Both the position numbers and the translations under genes were made by a program. 64,000 nucleotides of DNA from Vibrio coralliilyticus (GTDB lineage: Bacteria > Pseudomonadota > Gammaproteobacteria > Enterobacterales > Vibrionaceae). This document shows positions 53,458-62,206 of the stretch, piece after piece (positions within the stretch are counted from its first letter, which is position 1; the number at the start of each line of letters is the position of its first letter). The notes beneath the pieces were generated by a model. That model saw only the letters and a program-made list of their open reading frames with translations. It made no database searches and was not told the DNA's origin. The stretch spans positions 1,116,001-1,180,000 of the forward strand of contig NZ_CP024628.1 of NCBI RefSeq assembly GCF_024449095.1, in the 5' to 3' direction.

Positions 53458-54405
53458 ATGGATAAACTACGCTCGTTACGGTTTTTCATTGCAACGTTAG
53501 ACACAGGAAGCTTCGCGGCAGCAGCGACAAAGTACGGCAGCGACCCATCGACCGTCAGTAAAGCCGTGCATAGGTTGGAGTCCGAACTTGGCGTACAGTT
53601 ATTTCTCCGCTCAACCCGGCGACTTAAGTTAACACTTGCTGGCCAGCAGTATGAACAAACCGCAAGACGAGTTATTGAAGAACTCAGCACTTGTGAAAAA
53701 GATTTAAAACATGCAAACAGTTCACCATCAGGTACATTAAAACTTAACCTGCCTGTCTCTTATGGGCGCCGTTATATCCAGCCTTTGCTCAAAGAGTTTC
53801 GTCGTCAATACCCAAGTATTGACTTAGACATCTGCTACGATGACTCTTACGTTGATATGATTGATCAAAGCGTCGATATATCAATTAGGTCAGGTGTTGT
53901 GCAAGATCGGCAGCTGATCGCTCGACAACTGAGTCCTATCGATTACTTGATTTGTGCGAGCAAAGAATACCTTGAGCAATACGGTGCACCCAGAGGACCG
54001 GAGGAATTTCACCAACACACTTGGATACGCTTTCGCTTTAGACAAACCGGAAAATTACTCGGGCTGAGACTTGCTACCACTGAACATACTCACCGAATCG
54101 AAACAGCCAGGAGCATTGTCGTTAATGATGGTGAATCAATGGCAGAGCTTTGTGCTCAAGGGTTAGGGCTCACCCAAATTCCTCATTTTATCGCCCGAGA
54201 CTGGCTTAAAAGTGAAGAGTTAGTTCCTATTTTTCCCAGCTTTCGCCCACAAAACGAAGGAGTTTACCTTCTCTACCATCAACGTGAATATATGCCTTTA
54301 CGAGTAAAGCTCTTCGTGGACTTTGTCGTTGATGCAATACAGTCTCAAGCAGAAACGCCACGACACACTTGGGTAAGTCACCTAGAGATTAAACTCCCCA
54401 CATAG
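53458..54405 (+). CDS. LysR-family transcriptional regulator
   Basis: A 315-residue regulator, slightly long for the family because of a C-terminal tail. The helix-turn-helix is at the N terminus (DTGSFAAAATKYGSDPSTVS); the effector domain shows LKLNLPVSYGRRYIQPLLKE and SVDISIRSGVVQD, the pattern of the DsdC-unrelated CrgA/AaeR-like group. The divergent partner is the exported DJ-1/PfpI gene. A palindrome lies right upstream of its start. Confidence 0.87.
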   Translation: MDKLRSLRFFIATLDTGSFAAAATKYGSDPSTVSKAVHRLESELGVQLFLRSTRRLKLTLAGQQYEQTARRVIEELSTCEKDLKHANSSPSGTLKLNLPVSYGRRYIQPLLKEFRRQYPSIDLDICYDDSYVDMIDQSVDISIRSGVVQDRQLIARQLSPIDYLICASKEYLEQYGAPRGPEEFHQHTWIRFRFRQTGKLLGLRLATTEHTHRIETARSIVVNDGESMAELCAQGLGLTQIPHFIARDWLKSEELVPIFPSFRPQNEGVYLLYHQREYMPLRVKLFVDFVVDAIQSQAETPRHTWVSHLEIKLPT

Positions 54406-54568
54406 CGCAATACCTTCGCTTTCATGATTTAAAACACTATCAAGACCTGCAATTATCAGCGCCAGATTTGTATAAAACCAATAAATAAAAAATCATCTGT
54501 TCACACTGGATGATTGCTATCTCTGAACATTATTACGGCAAATTGTCCTGATAAGCGTTTATTATTTT

Positions 54569-55636
54569 TCAGCTCTTTATCTCACGGCTATACAAGTCCG
54601 ATATATGTGGTGGAACAACGTAAGAGATAGTTTTAATTGCATGGCTTGATACCGTGTTCTTACCTGACGCCTTAGACTGATACATTGCTTTGTCGGCTAT
54701 TTTTATCATATGTCGCAAGATATTTTGTATGCTTTCTTTATCGGATTGGCATAAAGCCAACTCTTGATAGTTGATAGAAGACACGCCAATACTCACGGTT
54801 AGTGCATAGGGTTCAACAAACTGTTTTTGTATGGTAGATCGAATTCTTTCCGCACCTTGCTTTGCTTGATCCAGATCGGCATCCAGCATAAGTACCATAA
54901 ACTCATCCCCACCTAGCCGAGCACATGCATCCGTTGTTCTCTGTGCCCTTTTAATTGAATCCGCAATGATAATAAGAAATTCATCGCCAACAAGGTGCCC
55001 ATATTTGTCATTGATCGCCTTGAAGTTATCGACGTCTATGACAGAAATACTAAGTGGTAACTTTTTGCGCTTGCATAAGGCTAATAATTCTTCAAATTTC
55101 TTTTCCAGCCCATTACGATTTAGGAGCTTAGTCATGTGATCTTGTAAATTCATTTTTTCAAGCTGTGCATTCGCTTTTTTGAGCTGCTCATTCGCTTCTT
55201 TGAGTTGCTCTTCAGCTAGCTTGATTTGAGTGACATCGGTGTGAGCTCCAAGCATTCTGATGACTTTACCTGTCTCATCACGTATTCCAACACCACGACA
55301 TCGAACCCAAATGGTTGAGCCATCTTTATGTTGATACCGTACAACTTGATCGTAAGAGTGTTCAGGGTTTTCACAATGCTTTTGAAAATTGACGATGGCC
55401 GTTTCTAGATCTTCAGAATTAATAATGTCTTGCCATTCAGAGGCCAGATGCTCCATTTCTTGAGGGTCATAGCCAAGTAACTCCCAGAAGCCAGGGCTCA
55501 TCCATTCATTATTGCCATCGACCGTATCCCAATACCAAATACCATCTAGGGCATACTGATATATGAACTCAAAGATGGAGTCATCTTTGGATACAAGATT
55601 GTATAATTCTGACTTCAGGTAGTTTGTCTCTTCCAT
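54569..55636 (-). CDS. PAS-GGDEF diguanylate cyclase, cytoplasmic
   Basis: A 355-residue soluble protein. A PAS_3-type domain (about 22-140: YALDGIWYWDTVDGNNEWMS; VRYQHKDGSTIWVRCRGVGI; GAHTDVTQIKLAEEQL) is followed by a coiled coil of repeated LKEANEQLKKAN, then the GGDEF domain. The active loop is GGDEF (242-246) with I-site RTTD (233-236), so it should be active and product-inhibited. No membrane segment. Single gene; signal unknown. Confidence 0.9.
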   Translation of the reverse strand: MEETNYLKSELYNLVSKDDSIFEFIYQYALDGIWYWDTVDGNNEWMSPGFWELLGYDPQEMEHLASEWQDIINSEDLETAIVNFQKHCENPEHSYDQVVRYQHKDGSTIWVRCRGVGIRDETGKVIRMLGAHTDVTQIKLAEEQLKEANEQLKKANAQLEKMNLQDHMTKLLNRNGLEKKFEELLALCKRKKLPLSISVIDVDNFKAINDKYGHLVGDEFLIIIADSIKRAQRTTDACARLGGDEFMVLMLDADLDQAKQGAERIRSTIQKQFVEPYALTVSIGVSSINYQELALCQSDKESIQNILRHMIKIADKAMYQSKASGKNTVSSHAIKTISYVVPPHISDLYSREIKS

Positions 55637-55927
55637 AAGATATCCTGACGAGTCTCAACCATAATTTTGTCGTTGTTACAAGTATAGACAACCCACAGAA
55701 AATAAATAACCCCGACGCATTATTACAACCAGACCTATTCATATAGATAAATCAAAGCGCTAAATAGCTAGCCTCTTTATCTTGCTATTTTCTAACTTTG
55801 ACAAAAAGAGTCAGCCTAGCGGTCTGACTCTTTAGTTCACTTTTGGACACTTTCGAGCCAGTGCGACGAATTAAATCGCACTAGCGAACAGGCTTAGTTG
55901 AGGTGCGGATAATGTAGTTGTATTCAG
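55637..55927. other. Intergenic region with a terminator
   Basis: About 290 bases between the PAS-GGDEF gene and the downstream end of the next minus-strand operon. It contains the terminator at 55805-55833 and the PAS-GGDEF promoter. No other gene found. Confidence 0.5.
55805..55833 (-). terminator. Terminator of the ankyrin/quinone-reductase operon
   Basis: AAAGAGTCAG and CTGACTCTTT form a 10-bp stem with a 9-base loop, followed on the minus strand by TTTTTGT. It lies 95 bases beyond the small ORF ending at 55928, leaving room for that gene. Confidence 0.8.
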
Positions 55928-56071
55928 TCAGATTCCAATACCTAGACCTTTCTCGAGGATAGCCAGAAAGAAAACCATTATCCAACTCCAAAACCCCAAA
56001 GCATTCCACCACATAAAAGCCTTAAACTTTTTAGAGTTCGTTGTTTCACGTGGCCAAATGTTTTTGGCCAC
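55928..56071 (-). CDS. Candidate 47-residue single-helix membrane protein
   Basis: A short frame with GTG start at 56071, 11 bases after the oxidoreductase stop, ends at TGA 55928. The protein has a basic N-terminal half (NIWPRETTNSKKFKAF) and a C-terminal membrane helix (WWNALGFWSWIMVFFLAILE), a layout common for small membrane proteins. A perfect 9-bp hairpin overlaps the start codon. The ribosome site is weak (AAAGAC). It could be a translationally coupled small protein, or chance; coding status not proven. Confidence 0.45.
   Translation of the reverse strand: MAKNIWPRETTNSKKFKAFMWWNALGFWSWIMVFFLAILEKGLGIGI
56050..56071 (-). promoter_or_regulatory. Hairpin covering the small gene's start codon
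   Basis: GTGGCCAAA and TTTGGCCAC are perfect complements with a four-base loop, beginning exactly at the GTG start codon. It has no T-run, so it is not a typical terminator. It may control translation of the small frame or protect the upstream transcript end. Confidence 0.45.
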
Positions 56072-56082
56072 TACAAGTCTTT

Positions 56083-56751
56083 TTAATATTCACCTACTTG
56101 GATCGGCACTTCATCAAAAATCGTAGCTAACCTTGCTGCGTACTCATCGAGCTCCGATTCGCGCTCTTGCTGGGCCATGCGTGCCGGACCAAAGACTTTT
56201 TGCGGAGCCAAGACAGAGAAGCCTGTAAACTCTAATATTCCACGATGAATAGGACGCAATATAGCATCAAGGTCGCCGTTCCAGCCCCCTTTTACATATA
56301 AGTCTTCAGGACCGCCCATGGTGACACTGAGCATCGCTTTTTTACCCTTAAACACGCCGTCCCCATAGAAGCGTCCACCGCCATATACTTTGCCCATAGC
56401 AAACACGCGGTCTACCCAGCCCTTCAACACCGCTGGCAGACCGAACCACCATAAAGGAAACTGAAAGATAACTAAGTCGCTCCACTCAAGCTTCTCAAGC
56501 TCAACTTCAATGTCGGCAGAAAAACCACCAACCTCAGTGGCATACATCTCCTCAAGCTGTTGTTTGAAAAACGCTCCATCATGTTGACTAGCAAAGTTAT
56601 GACGGCCCGATACTGGATTGAACGCCATTTCATGTAAATCAGAGGTTTTCACATAATGACCCTCCGCTTCGAGGCTTTCTACCGCGCGTCGAAACATCGC
56701 ACCATTAAAACTTTGTGGCTCTGGGTGCCAATAAACAACAAGTACATTCAT
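56083..56751 (-). CDS. NAD(P)H-dependent oxidoreductase (flavodoxin-like, MdaB/KefF type)
   Basis: A 222-residue FMN- or FAD-binding quinone reductase. The flavodoxin_2 fold is shown by NVLVVYWHPEPQSFNGAMFR, FQFPLWWFGLPAVLKGWVDR, and LSVTMGGPEDLY. It would reduce quinones by two electrons as an antioxidant or supply electrons to a partner. Its start overlaps the ankyrin gene stop by one base, so the two are co-translated, and LysR at 57802 is divergent. Confidence 0.88.
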   Translation of the reverse strand: MNVLVVYWHPEPQSFNGAMFRRAVESLEAEGHYVKTSDLHEMAFNPVSGRHNFASQHDGAFFKQQLEEMYATEVGGFSADIEVELEKLEWSDLVIFQFPLWWFGLPAVLKGWVDRVFAMGKVYGGGRFYGDGVFKGKKAMLSVTMGGPEDLYVKGGWNGDLDAILRPIHRGILEFTGFSVLAPQKVFGPARMAQQERESELDEYAARLATIFDEVPIQVGEY

Positions 56752-57698
56752 TATTTTCTCTCCAATAAATCGATAATCTCTTGGTAGTGATATTCCTTGG
56801 CAAGGTCTAACGGAGTTTGACCATCAAAGGCTCTTATTTCAGTATCAGCACCCACCTCTATCAATGCCTTTGCTGCTTCAACATGGCCGTGCCACACCGC
56901 ATCATGTAATGGGGTGTATCCGTTGTTCGGCCCTTGTGCATTTAAGGTTTCGCAAAATCCCGGATAGTCAGAAAGCAAGCGAATAACGTCTGCCCTGCCG
57001 TTGTATGCCGCTTTGTGAAGTGGAATGGCTTTCATGTAGTGATCAGGAATAGTTTGATCACCACCTTGCTCCATCAAGATCTTCAGTGAGTGTGTTAGGC
57101 CATCTCGTGCTGCTACCATCACTGCCGTATGTTCATCATTACCAGAAGCGGTGACAGGTGATGGGGTATTGAGAGAAGACCATTCAGACAATGCCTTTAA
57201 TTGAGCGGCTTTTTGCTCATCATTATTCCCCGAATCAGTGACAACCTGATAGGCCGCAAGTGAAGATTCAAGATCTTCACGTTGATTGAAATACCGAGTA
57301 AACAGCAGCTGAAGATCATTTGCTTGTGTTTGCCCAAATACGTCCTTTTTACTCGCTCCGAAATCAACCAAATCCAGTGCTTTTAGACCAAATGTTGATA
57401 CGAGCTCAATATTAATAAGCGGCTGTTCAAGAAGCGCCTTCACCACTGATGGCTTACGATGCCATACCGCAACCATCAATGGGGTAACGCCATGCTTAGG
57501 TGTTTGAAGATTGATAAATGCACCGGCCTCAATCAAACCTAACACCCACTTTTCATCGTGCTTCTGGGCAGCAATGTGTAGTGGAGCATTGCCCATCGAA
57601 GGATCGAGTTGGTTCACATCACTATCTTGTTCAATAAGCTGAATAAATCGCTCATAGTCATTAGAAATAATCGCTTGATGAAGGGTGGGTAATGTCAT
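56751..57698 (-). CDS. Ankyrin-repeat protein
   Basis: A 315-residue protein with about six ankyrin repeats, e.g. MGNAPLHIAAQKHDEKWVLG, GVTPLMVAVWHRKPSVVKAL, AIPLHKAAYNGRADVIRLL, GYTPLHDAVWHGHVEAAKAL, GQTPLDLAKEYHYQEIIDLL. A less regular middle segment separates two blocks. No signal peptide, so cytoplasmic. It probably binds a protein partner, perhaps the quinone reductase encoded next. Divergent from the LysR gene. Confidence 0.9.
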   Translation of the reverse strand: MTLPTLHQAIISNDYERFIQLIEQDSDVNQLDPSMGNAPLHIAAQKHDEKWVLGLIEAGAFINLQTPKHGVTPLMVAVWHRKPSVVKALLEQPLINIELVSTFGLKALDLVDFGASKKDVFGQTQANDLQLLFTRYFNQREDLESSLAAYQVVTDSGNNDEQKAAQLKALSEWSSLNTPSPVTASGNDEHTAVMVAARDGLTHSLKILMEQGGDQTIPDHYMKAIPLHKAAYNGRADVIRLLSDYPGFCETLNAQGPNNGYTPLHDAVWHGHVEAAKALIEVGADTEIRAFDGQTPLDLAKEYHYQEIIDLLERK

Positions 57699-57801
57699 GT
57701 TGATCTCACTATCACTCGGTTGATATTTTGAGCTTAGTATTGACCAGAATATTGTTAACTTGTAGGTTTTACTTATTTACTTTTAAGATAACCATTAGTT
57801 A

Positions 57802-58704
57802 ATGAAATCACTTCCAACTCAGTTACCGATATTTATTCAAGTCGCGAAAAGTGGTAGTTTTGCAGCCGCAGCGAGGGAGTTAGGGATCTCCGCACCCGCG
57901 GTCAGTAAAGCCATCACAAAGCTAGAACAAGAGTGGCAAGTTAAACTGTTCTTTCGCTCCTCTCACTCTCTTAGCTTGACGCAAACGGGCCAGCAGCTGG
58001 CAGAGAGTCTCACTCCGTCAATGGAATCGATACAAACCACTATTGAACAACTGGCCGAGCATTCCAGTGCAGCCGCTGGCACCATAAAAATTAACTTACC
58101 CTCCAGTTCAATCGGGCAGGAGCACATACTGCCGCTGGTCATCGAGTTTATGGCTAAGTATCCGCAAATCAATTGTGATTTACATTTTGATGATCGTAAC
58201 GTGGACTTGGTTGAACACGGGTTTGATTTGGGGATTGGTGTCGCCATAAATCAAGACTCTCGACTTATCGCAAGACCGCTACTGACACAAGACATCGGTA
58301 TCTATGCAGCCCCAAGCTATTTAGCGCAATATGGCGAACCAAAGGCACTAGAGGATCTTGCCAATCACCACTGCATTCCTGTGCGTTCGCTCACCAGTGG
58401 ACGTTTTCATTACTGGCGTATAAACGATGCTGAGCATGCCAAACTCTACGAGCCTAATGGCAGACTTGTGGTCAATAACTTCGCTGCGGCCAAACAAGCA
58501 ACATTAGCGGGGGCTGGGATCTCTATGCTTGGTAGCTGGTTATTTCGAGACGAATTGGTCTCAGGCGAGGTAAAGCCCATTATGAAACAATATTGGGGCG
58601 CACCGACCACAATTTGGGTTTATTACTCATCCAGAGAGTATTTGCCGACACGTGTGAGATTGTTGATTGATTATCTAGTCGAGAACATCTATAGAATGGC
58701 TTAG
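57802..58704 (+). CDS. LysR-family transcriptional regulator
   Basis: A 300-residue regulator with the N-terminal helix-turn-helix (SGSFAAAARELGISAPAVSK) and an effector domain (IKINLPSSSIGQEHILPLVI; VNNFAAAKQATLAGAGISML) typical of the family. It is divergent from the ankyrin gene by 103 bases and the likely controller of the ankyrin/oxidoreductase operon. Co-inducer unknown. Confidence 0.88.
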   Translation: MKSLPTQLPIFIQVAKSGSFAAAARELGISAPAVSKAITKLEQEWQVKLFFRSSHSLSLTQTGQQLAESLTPSMESIQTTIEQLAEHSSAAAGTIKINLPSSSIGQEHILPLVIEFMAKYPQINCDLHFDDRNVDLVEHGFDLGIGVAINQDSRLIARPLLTQDIGIYAAPSYLAQYGEPKALEDLANHHCIPVRSLTSGRFHYWRINDAEHAKLYEPNGRLVVNNFAAAKQATLAGAGISMLGSWLFRDELVSGEVKPIMKQYWGAPTTIWVYYSSREYLPTRVRLLIDYLVENIYRMA

Positions 58705-58910
58705 ATGGCAGTAGTTGCTTATTTTGCAACCACTGAAGGTCCTAGGTAGTTATTTAATAAGTAATGTGCATTTTTCCAGATCTATACCGCCTGAAACGTT
58801 TTGGGGCAGAAATGAATCAAACCCAATATTCGGACTTTTCAAATGAAGACAATGAGTCTTTTAGGAGTAAGAAAGAGGCTTTAGTTGCAACTGCTAAATT
58901 AGGTAGATTA

Positions 58911-59153
58911 TTACTTCGGCTGATGACCACTCTGCCTCGCAAACTTTTGCATTGCTTCGGCAAACGTTGTTGTTTTACCTTTCGCTTGAACCTGCATTAC
59001 TTGATAGCCCATCTTTTCCAACGCTTGGCGCTCAGCTAACACAGCCTTATCATCTTGATGGCTACCTTGGGCAGGCTGATGAATGTAGCACCCTTCTAGT
59101 GGACCATCTTCGACCAGCTGGTGATGCCTCAATGCATCAATATCAAAATTCAT
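58911..59153 (-). CDS. Small conserved protein, unknown function
   Basis: An 80-residue soluble protein: MNFDIDALRHHQLVEDGPLE, then GCYIHQPAQGSHQDDKAVLA, and a final alpha helix FAEAMQKFARQSGHQPK. It follows the DUF3820 gene by 41 bases in the same direction, suggesting a two-gene unit. Family not recognised, though it looks like a conserved gamma-proteobacterial small protein. Confidence 0.7.
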   Translation of the reverse strand: MNFDIDALRHHQLVEDGPLEGCYIHQPAQGSHQDDKAVLAERQALEKMGYQVMQVQAKGKTTTFAEAMQKFARQSGHQPK

Positions 59154-59194
59154 AGTCAGTCTTTTTCATTACAATGGAGAGATTTTTTGGTCGA

Positions 59195-59410
59195 TTACAT
59201 TCGCTTTAAGGGCTTTACCACACTGTCTAACCCTTCGATTTTCAACGCCAGACAAAGTTGCAATAGCTGCCCAAGTTCACCACTCGGCCAGCCTTTTTTA
59301 TCAAACCAAAGCAAATACTCTTCAGGGAGGTCGATTAGAGCACGCCCAGCATATTTGCCAAATGGCATCTGGACGCGGGCTAATTTTATAAGGTTTTCTT
59401 TTTCTAGCAT
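59195..59410 (-). CDS. DUF3820 family protein
   Basis: A 71-residue protein matching DUF3820 (described as a putative quorum-sensing-regulated virulence factor family): MPFGKYAGRALIDLPEEYLL, WFDKKGWPSGELGQLLQLCL, LKIEGLDSVVKPL. Function in this organism unknown. First of two genes. Confidence 0.83.
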   Translation of the reverse strand: MLEKENLIKLARVQMPFGKYAGRALIDLPEEYLLWFDKKGWPSGELGQLLQLCLALKIEGLDSVVKPLKRM

Positions 59411-59503
59411 GATGGTAGGGCTGCTCAGAACTCATTCTTAGCTTAGGGTATCATTGAAACTGCTTGTCGTACAAAGCGCGATCACCATTAACTAACATTA
59501 TGC

Positions 59504-59851
59504 TTAATTCACCGTGTGAGCGTATTCGACCACTATTTGATTACCTTCGATGTAAGCATTCTGAATTTCGCCATCAACACTCATGCGACTTTGAAGGTAG
59601 ACCACCTTAGGTCCGTTTTCATTAGCTTCCTTGAGGGAAGGAAAAATCTGTTTCGCATCTAGGTGAAGCAATCGACAAAAATGGCTAATAAACGACATAG
59701 TCAAAGGCTCTTCTCCGCGCAACAACTGCGAAAAGTTCAATTGGCTGATCCCTAACTTTTTAGCAAACTCCATTTGTGTGAGACGCATTTTAGATTTCTG
59801 AGACATCCACGTGTTGTACAGCGCCTCTCTATCCTTCTCAGTAAATTCCAT
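59504..59851 (-). CDS. XRE-type helix-turn-helix regulator
   Basis: A 115-residue protein. A helix-turn-helix domain (LTQMEFAKKLGISQLNFSQL; LTMSFISHFCRLLHLDAKQI) is followed by a small beta domain (VVYLQSRMSVDGEIQNAYIE). ATG 59851 has AAGGA eight bases before it and gives a normal family start; the frame opens to 59974 but that part is not coding-like. Single gene; target unknown. Confidence 0.8.
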   Translation of the reverse strand: MEFTEKDREALYNTWMSQKSKMRLTQMEFAKKLGISQLNFSQLLRGEEPLTMSFISHFCRLLHLDAKQIFPSLKEANENGPKVVYLQSRMSVDGEIQNAYIEGNQIVVEYAHTVN

Positions 59852-60265
59852 TGGTGAATCCTTGTATTGCTTAATGAGGGGGATTCTGTGCACTTTCTTT
59901 CTCGGAGATGTCAGCAAGGCGTTAACGTTAGTTAAAAGTTTGGTTGGCTCGACACGCACCGCTCTTGAAAGCATAGCGACTTTGATGGTCAGTCATTGAC
60001 TTAGACATAACTAACAAGGCAATGATTAACTCCAGTAATAAATCAACAGTAAAACCAGTTGTAGGTTTATTAATGGATATTCTTCCATGAATCTATTCGG
60101 GACTACCCTTCCAAAATAATAACAACCAGTTGCCAATATTAAATTTTTTTCGTTAGATCTTCACTTAATTAGCAATATAAAATAATGGCATTATCATATG
60201 TTATTTTTATATTTTAGTGGGCAAATAATAATTGATTCTATCTGGTGTAAATATTGAGGGAAGAT
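59852..60265. other. Intergenic region between the XRE regulator and cytochrome b561 genes
   Basis: About 410 bases, AT-rich towards 60265, with two divergent promoters expected. No gene, repeat or recognisable operator seen. The ribosome site GAGGGAAG lies just before 60266. Confidence 0.5.
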
Positions 60266-60787
60266 ATGAACATAAGCGATTTTAGCTATGATAGAGCTTC
60301 CAAGGTATTTCATTGGCTGATGGCTATCATCATCTTATACACAACAATAGCAGGCTATGGGATGCACTTCACGACTGTAGGCTCACCGACATTTAATTTC
60401 TTATCGACATTAAATATGTCTCTCGCCACTATTGCCGTTCCAGTGTTTTTAGCCCGATGGGTTTGGAAATATTTTAGACCAAGCTTTAATGATGAACTAA
60501 ACACCTCAAGCTTTCAGAAAAATATGGCTAAGCTGATACATTCATTAATGTATTTCACAATGTTTGGAGTATTTACATCAGGCTTTCTTATGTTAGAGCA
60601 CCCTTATTATTTTTTCTGGGTTATTGAAATTAACCACTTCATTACCGAACCCGAGGTAAGCTCATTTTTCTTTAAAGTACACCGATTCTCCTGCCTTATT
60701 CTTGCCTCATTAGTCACGCTTCATATCCTTGCCGTGATTCATCACCATGTCATTAGAAAAAACAAGATTCTCAAATTGATGATCTAA
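60266..60787 (+). CDS. Cytochrome b561
   Basis: A 173-residue inner-membrane dihaem protein with four helices. Haem-ligand histidines are at KVFHWLMAI, AKLIHSLMYF, FKVHRFSCL, and VTLHILAVIHHH. Members transfer electrons between membrane quinones and periplasmic or cytoplasmic partners. ATG 60266 follows GAGGGAAG; a TTG at 60254 in the same frame is less likely. Single gene with a terminator shared with the next, convergent gene. Confidence 0.88.
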   Translation: MNISDFSYDRASKVFHWLMAIIILYTTIAGYGMHFTTVGSPTFNFLSTLNMSLATIAVPVFLARWVWKYFRPSFNDELNTSSFQKNMAKLIHSLMYFTMFGVFTSGFLMLEHPYYFFWVIEINHFITEPEVSSFFFKVHRFSCLILASLVTLHILAVIHHHVIRKNKILKLMI

Positions 60788-60798
60788 AGCGAACTAAA

Positions 60799-60823
60799 AA
60801 GCGGATGCTGCACACATCCGCTT
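60799..60823. terminator. Bidirectional terminator
   Basis: AAGCGGATG and CATCCGCTT form a 9-bp stem, with AAAAA on the left and TTCTC on the right, between the convergent cytochrome and carboxypeptidase genes. Confidence 0.75.
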
Positions 60824-60828
60824 CTCAA

Positions 60829-61995
60829 TCAGAACCAGCTTGAGATCAAACGTTTAAACCAATCGAGTACTTTTTTAAACAAGCTTCCCTCGTCCACATC
60901 CGTTTGGGCGACAAGGTCCACCGTAGCGACTTCCTCTCCTTCAACGCCGTAGATTATCTTACCGACTTTTTCTCCAGAACGAATAGGAGCCACCAACTCA
61001 CGGTCAAACTCTACTTCCGCCGTAAGTTTGCCTGCACTACCTTTTGGCAAGGTCATATAGACGTCTTGCTCCACACCTACACTCAACTTATCTTGTTCAC
61101 CCATCCAGACTTTTGCTTCCGTAACGATATCACCCGCTTTCGTCGGTGATACTGTCTCGAAGAATCGAAAGCCATAGCTTAACAATTGCTTGCTTTCTGA
61201 TTCACGACTTTTAGTGCTACTTGCACCCATCACAACAGCAATCAAACGCATATCCCCGTTAGTCGCTGAAGTAGCCAAACTGTAACCAGCCCCACTGGTA
61301 TAGCCGGTTTTCATACCATCAACATTCATACTGCGATCTCGCAGTAAACCATTTCGATTGTATTGGGTAATACCATTGTATGTGTATGAGGTTTCGCTGT
61401 AGAGAGGGTAGATATCCGGTAAATCACGAATAATCGCTTGGCCTAATCTAGCGATATCCAACGGTGTCGAGTATAGGCCGTTACTGTCCAAACCGTGTGG
61501 ATTGGTGTAAGCAGTATTCTCTAGGCCAAGCTTTTCAGCCCACGAATTCATCAGGTTGACAAAGGCATCTTCACTTCCAGCGACGTACTCTGCAATCGCC
61601 ACGCTGGCATCATTACCCGATTGCACGATCAGACCTCGATACAAATCTATGAGCGGAACAGTGGTACCCACTTCGATGAACATCTTTGATGAATCAGGGA
61701 AGTTTTTCGCCCAAGCATTTTTACTGATCACAACTTGATCATCTAGCGTGATATTACCTGCTTTAACTTCCTGCCCAGCTACATAAGCGGTCATGAGTTT
61801 GGTTAAGCTGGCCGGATTTAACTTAATATTCGCATTTTTTTCGACCAATACTTGCCCGGTGTTATAGTCAATAAGAACATACCCTTTTGCCCCTAGTGTA
61901 GGGGGATCAGGAATAATGCTTGGTGCAGCAAGTGCACTCAATGACACAGCAATTGAGGAGAAAAGGGCTGCTTTGAGGAGAAACGTTTTTTTCAT
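60829..61995 (-). CDS. D-alanyl-D-alanine carboxypeptidase (PBP5/6 family)
   Basis: A 388-residue periplasmic enzyme that trims the terminal D-Ala from peptidoglycan stem peptides. It has a signal peptide (ending LSALAAPS), the S11 active-site motifs SLTK (PASLTKLMTAY), SGN (VQSGNDASVAI) and KTG (GMKTGYTSGAG), a PBP5_C beta domain, and a C-terminal amphipathic membrane anchor (LFKKVLDWFKRLISSWF). Length as for E. coli DacA/DacC. Which of the paralogues it is cannot be said. Confidence 0.9.
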   Translation of the reverse strand: MKKTFLLKAALFSSIAVSLSALAAPSIIPDPPTLGAKGYVLIDYNTGQVLVEKNANIKLNPASLTKLMTAYVAGQEVKAGNITLDDQVVISKNAWAKNFPDSSKMFIEVGTTVPLIDLYRGLIVQSGNDASVAIAEYVAGSEDAFVNLMNSWAEKLGLENTAYTNPHGLDSNGLYSTPLDIARLGQAIIRDLPDIYPLYSETSYTYNGITQYNRNGLLRDRSMNVDGMKTGYTSGAGYSLATSATNGDMRLIAVVMGASSTKSRESESKQLLSYGFRFFETVSPTKAGDIVTEAKVWMGEQDKLSVGVEQDVYMTLPKGSAGKLTAEVEFDRELVAPIRSGEKVGKIIYGVEGEEVATVDLVAQTDVDEGSLFKKVLDWFKRLISSWF

Positions 61996-62156
61996 GGGAC
62001 GTTACCAACTTAAGTCACAATTAGAGTTTTTATATTGTTCCGAATATAAACAAACCGCAATGATATTTATTTGCTTTGTAATCAATCGTTACTCTTATTA
62101 GAAAGTTTTACTAAATTATGAGAGTTTGACTCCATATACCGGAAAGTTAATACAAA

Positions 62157-62183
62157 AAAGCCAGTGTTCACAACACTGGCTTT
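62157..62183 (-). terminator. Terminator after the small membrane protein gene
   Basis: AAAGCCAGTGTT and AACACTGGCTTT form a perfect 12-bp stem with a CAC loop and are followed by TTTG on the minus strand, 24 bases from the stop of the gene at 62207. Confidence 0.85.
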
Positions 62184-62206
62184 ATCAATTTGGGCAAGAT
62201 TAACGA

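Noticed and set aside
58764..59039. Plus-strand open frame of 91 codons
   Set aside because: Its second half is antisense to the supported small gene at 58911-59153, and no ribosome site or domain supports it.
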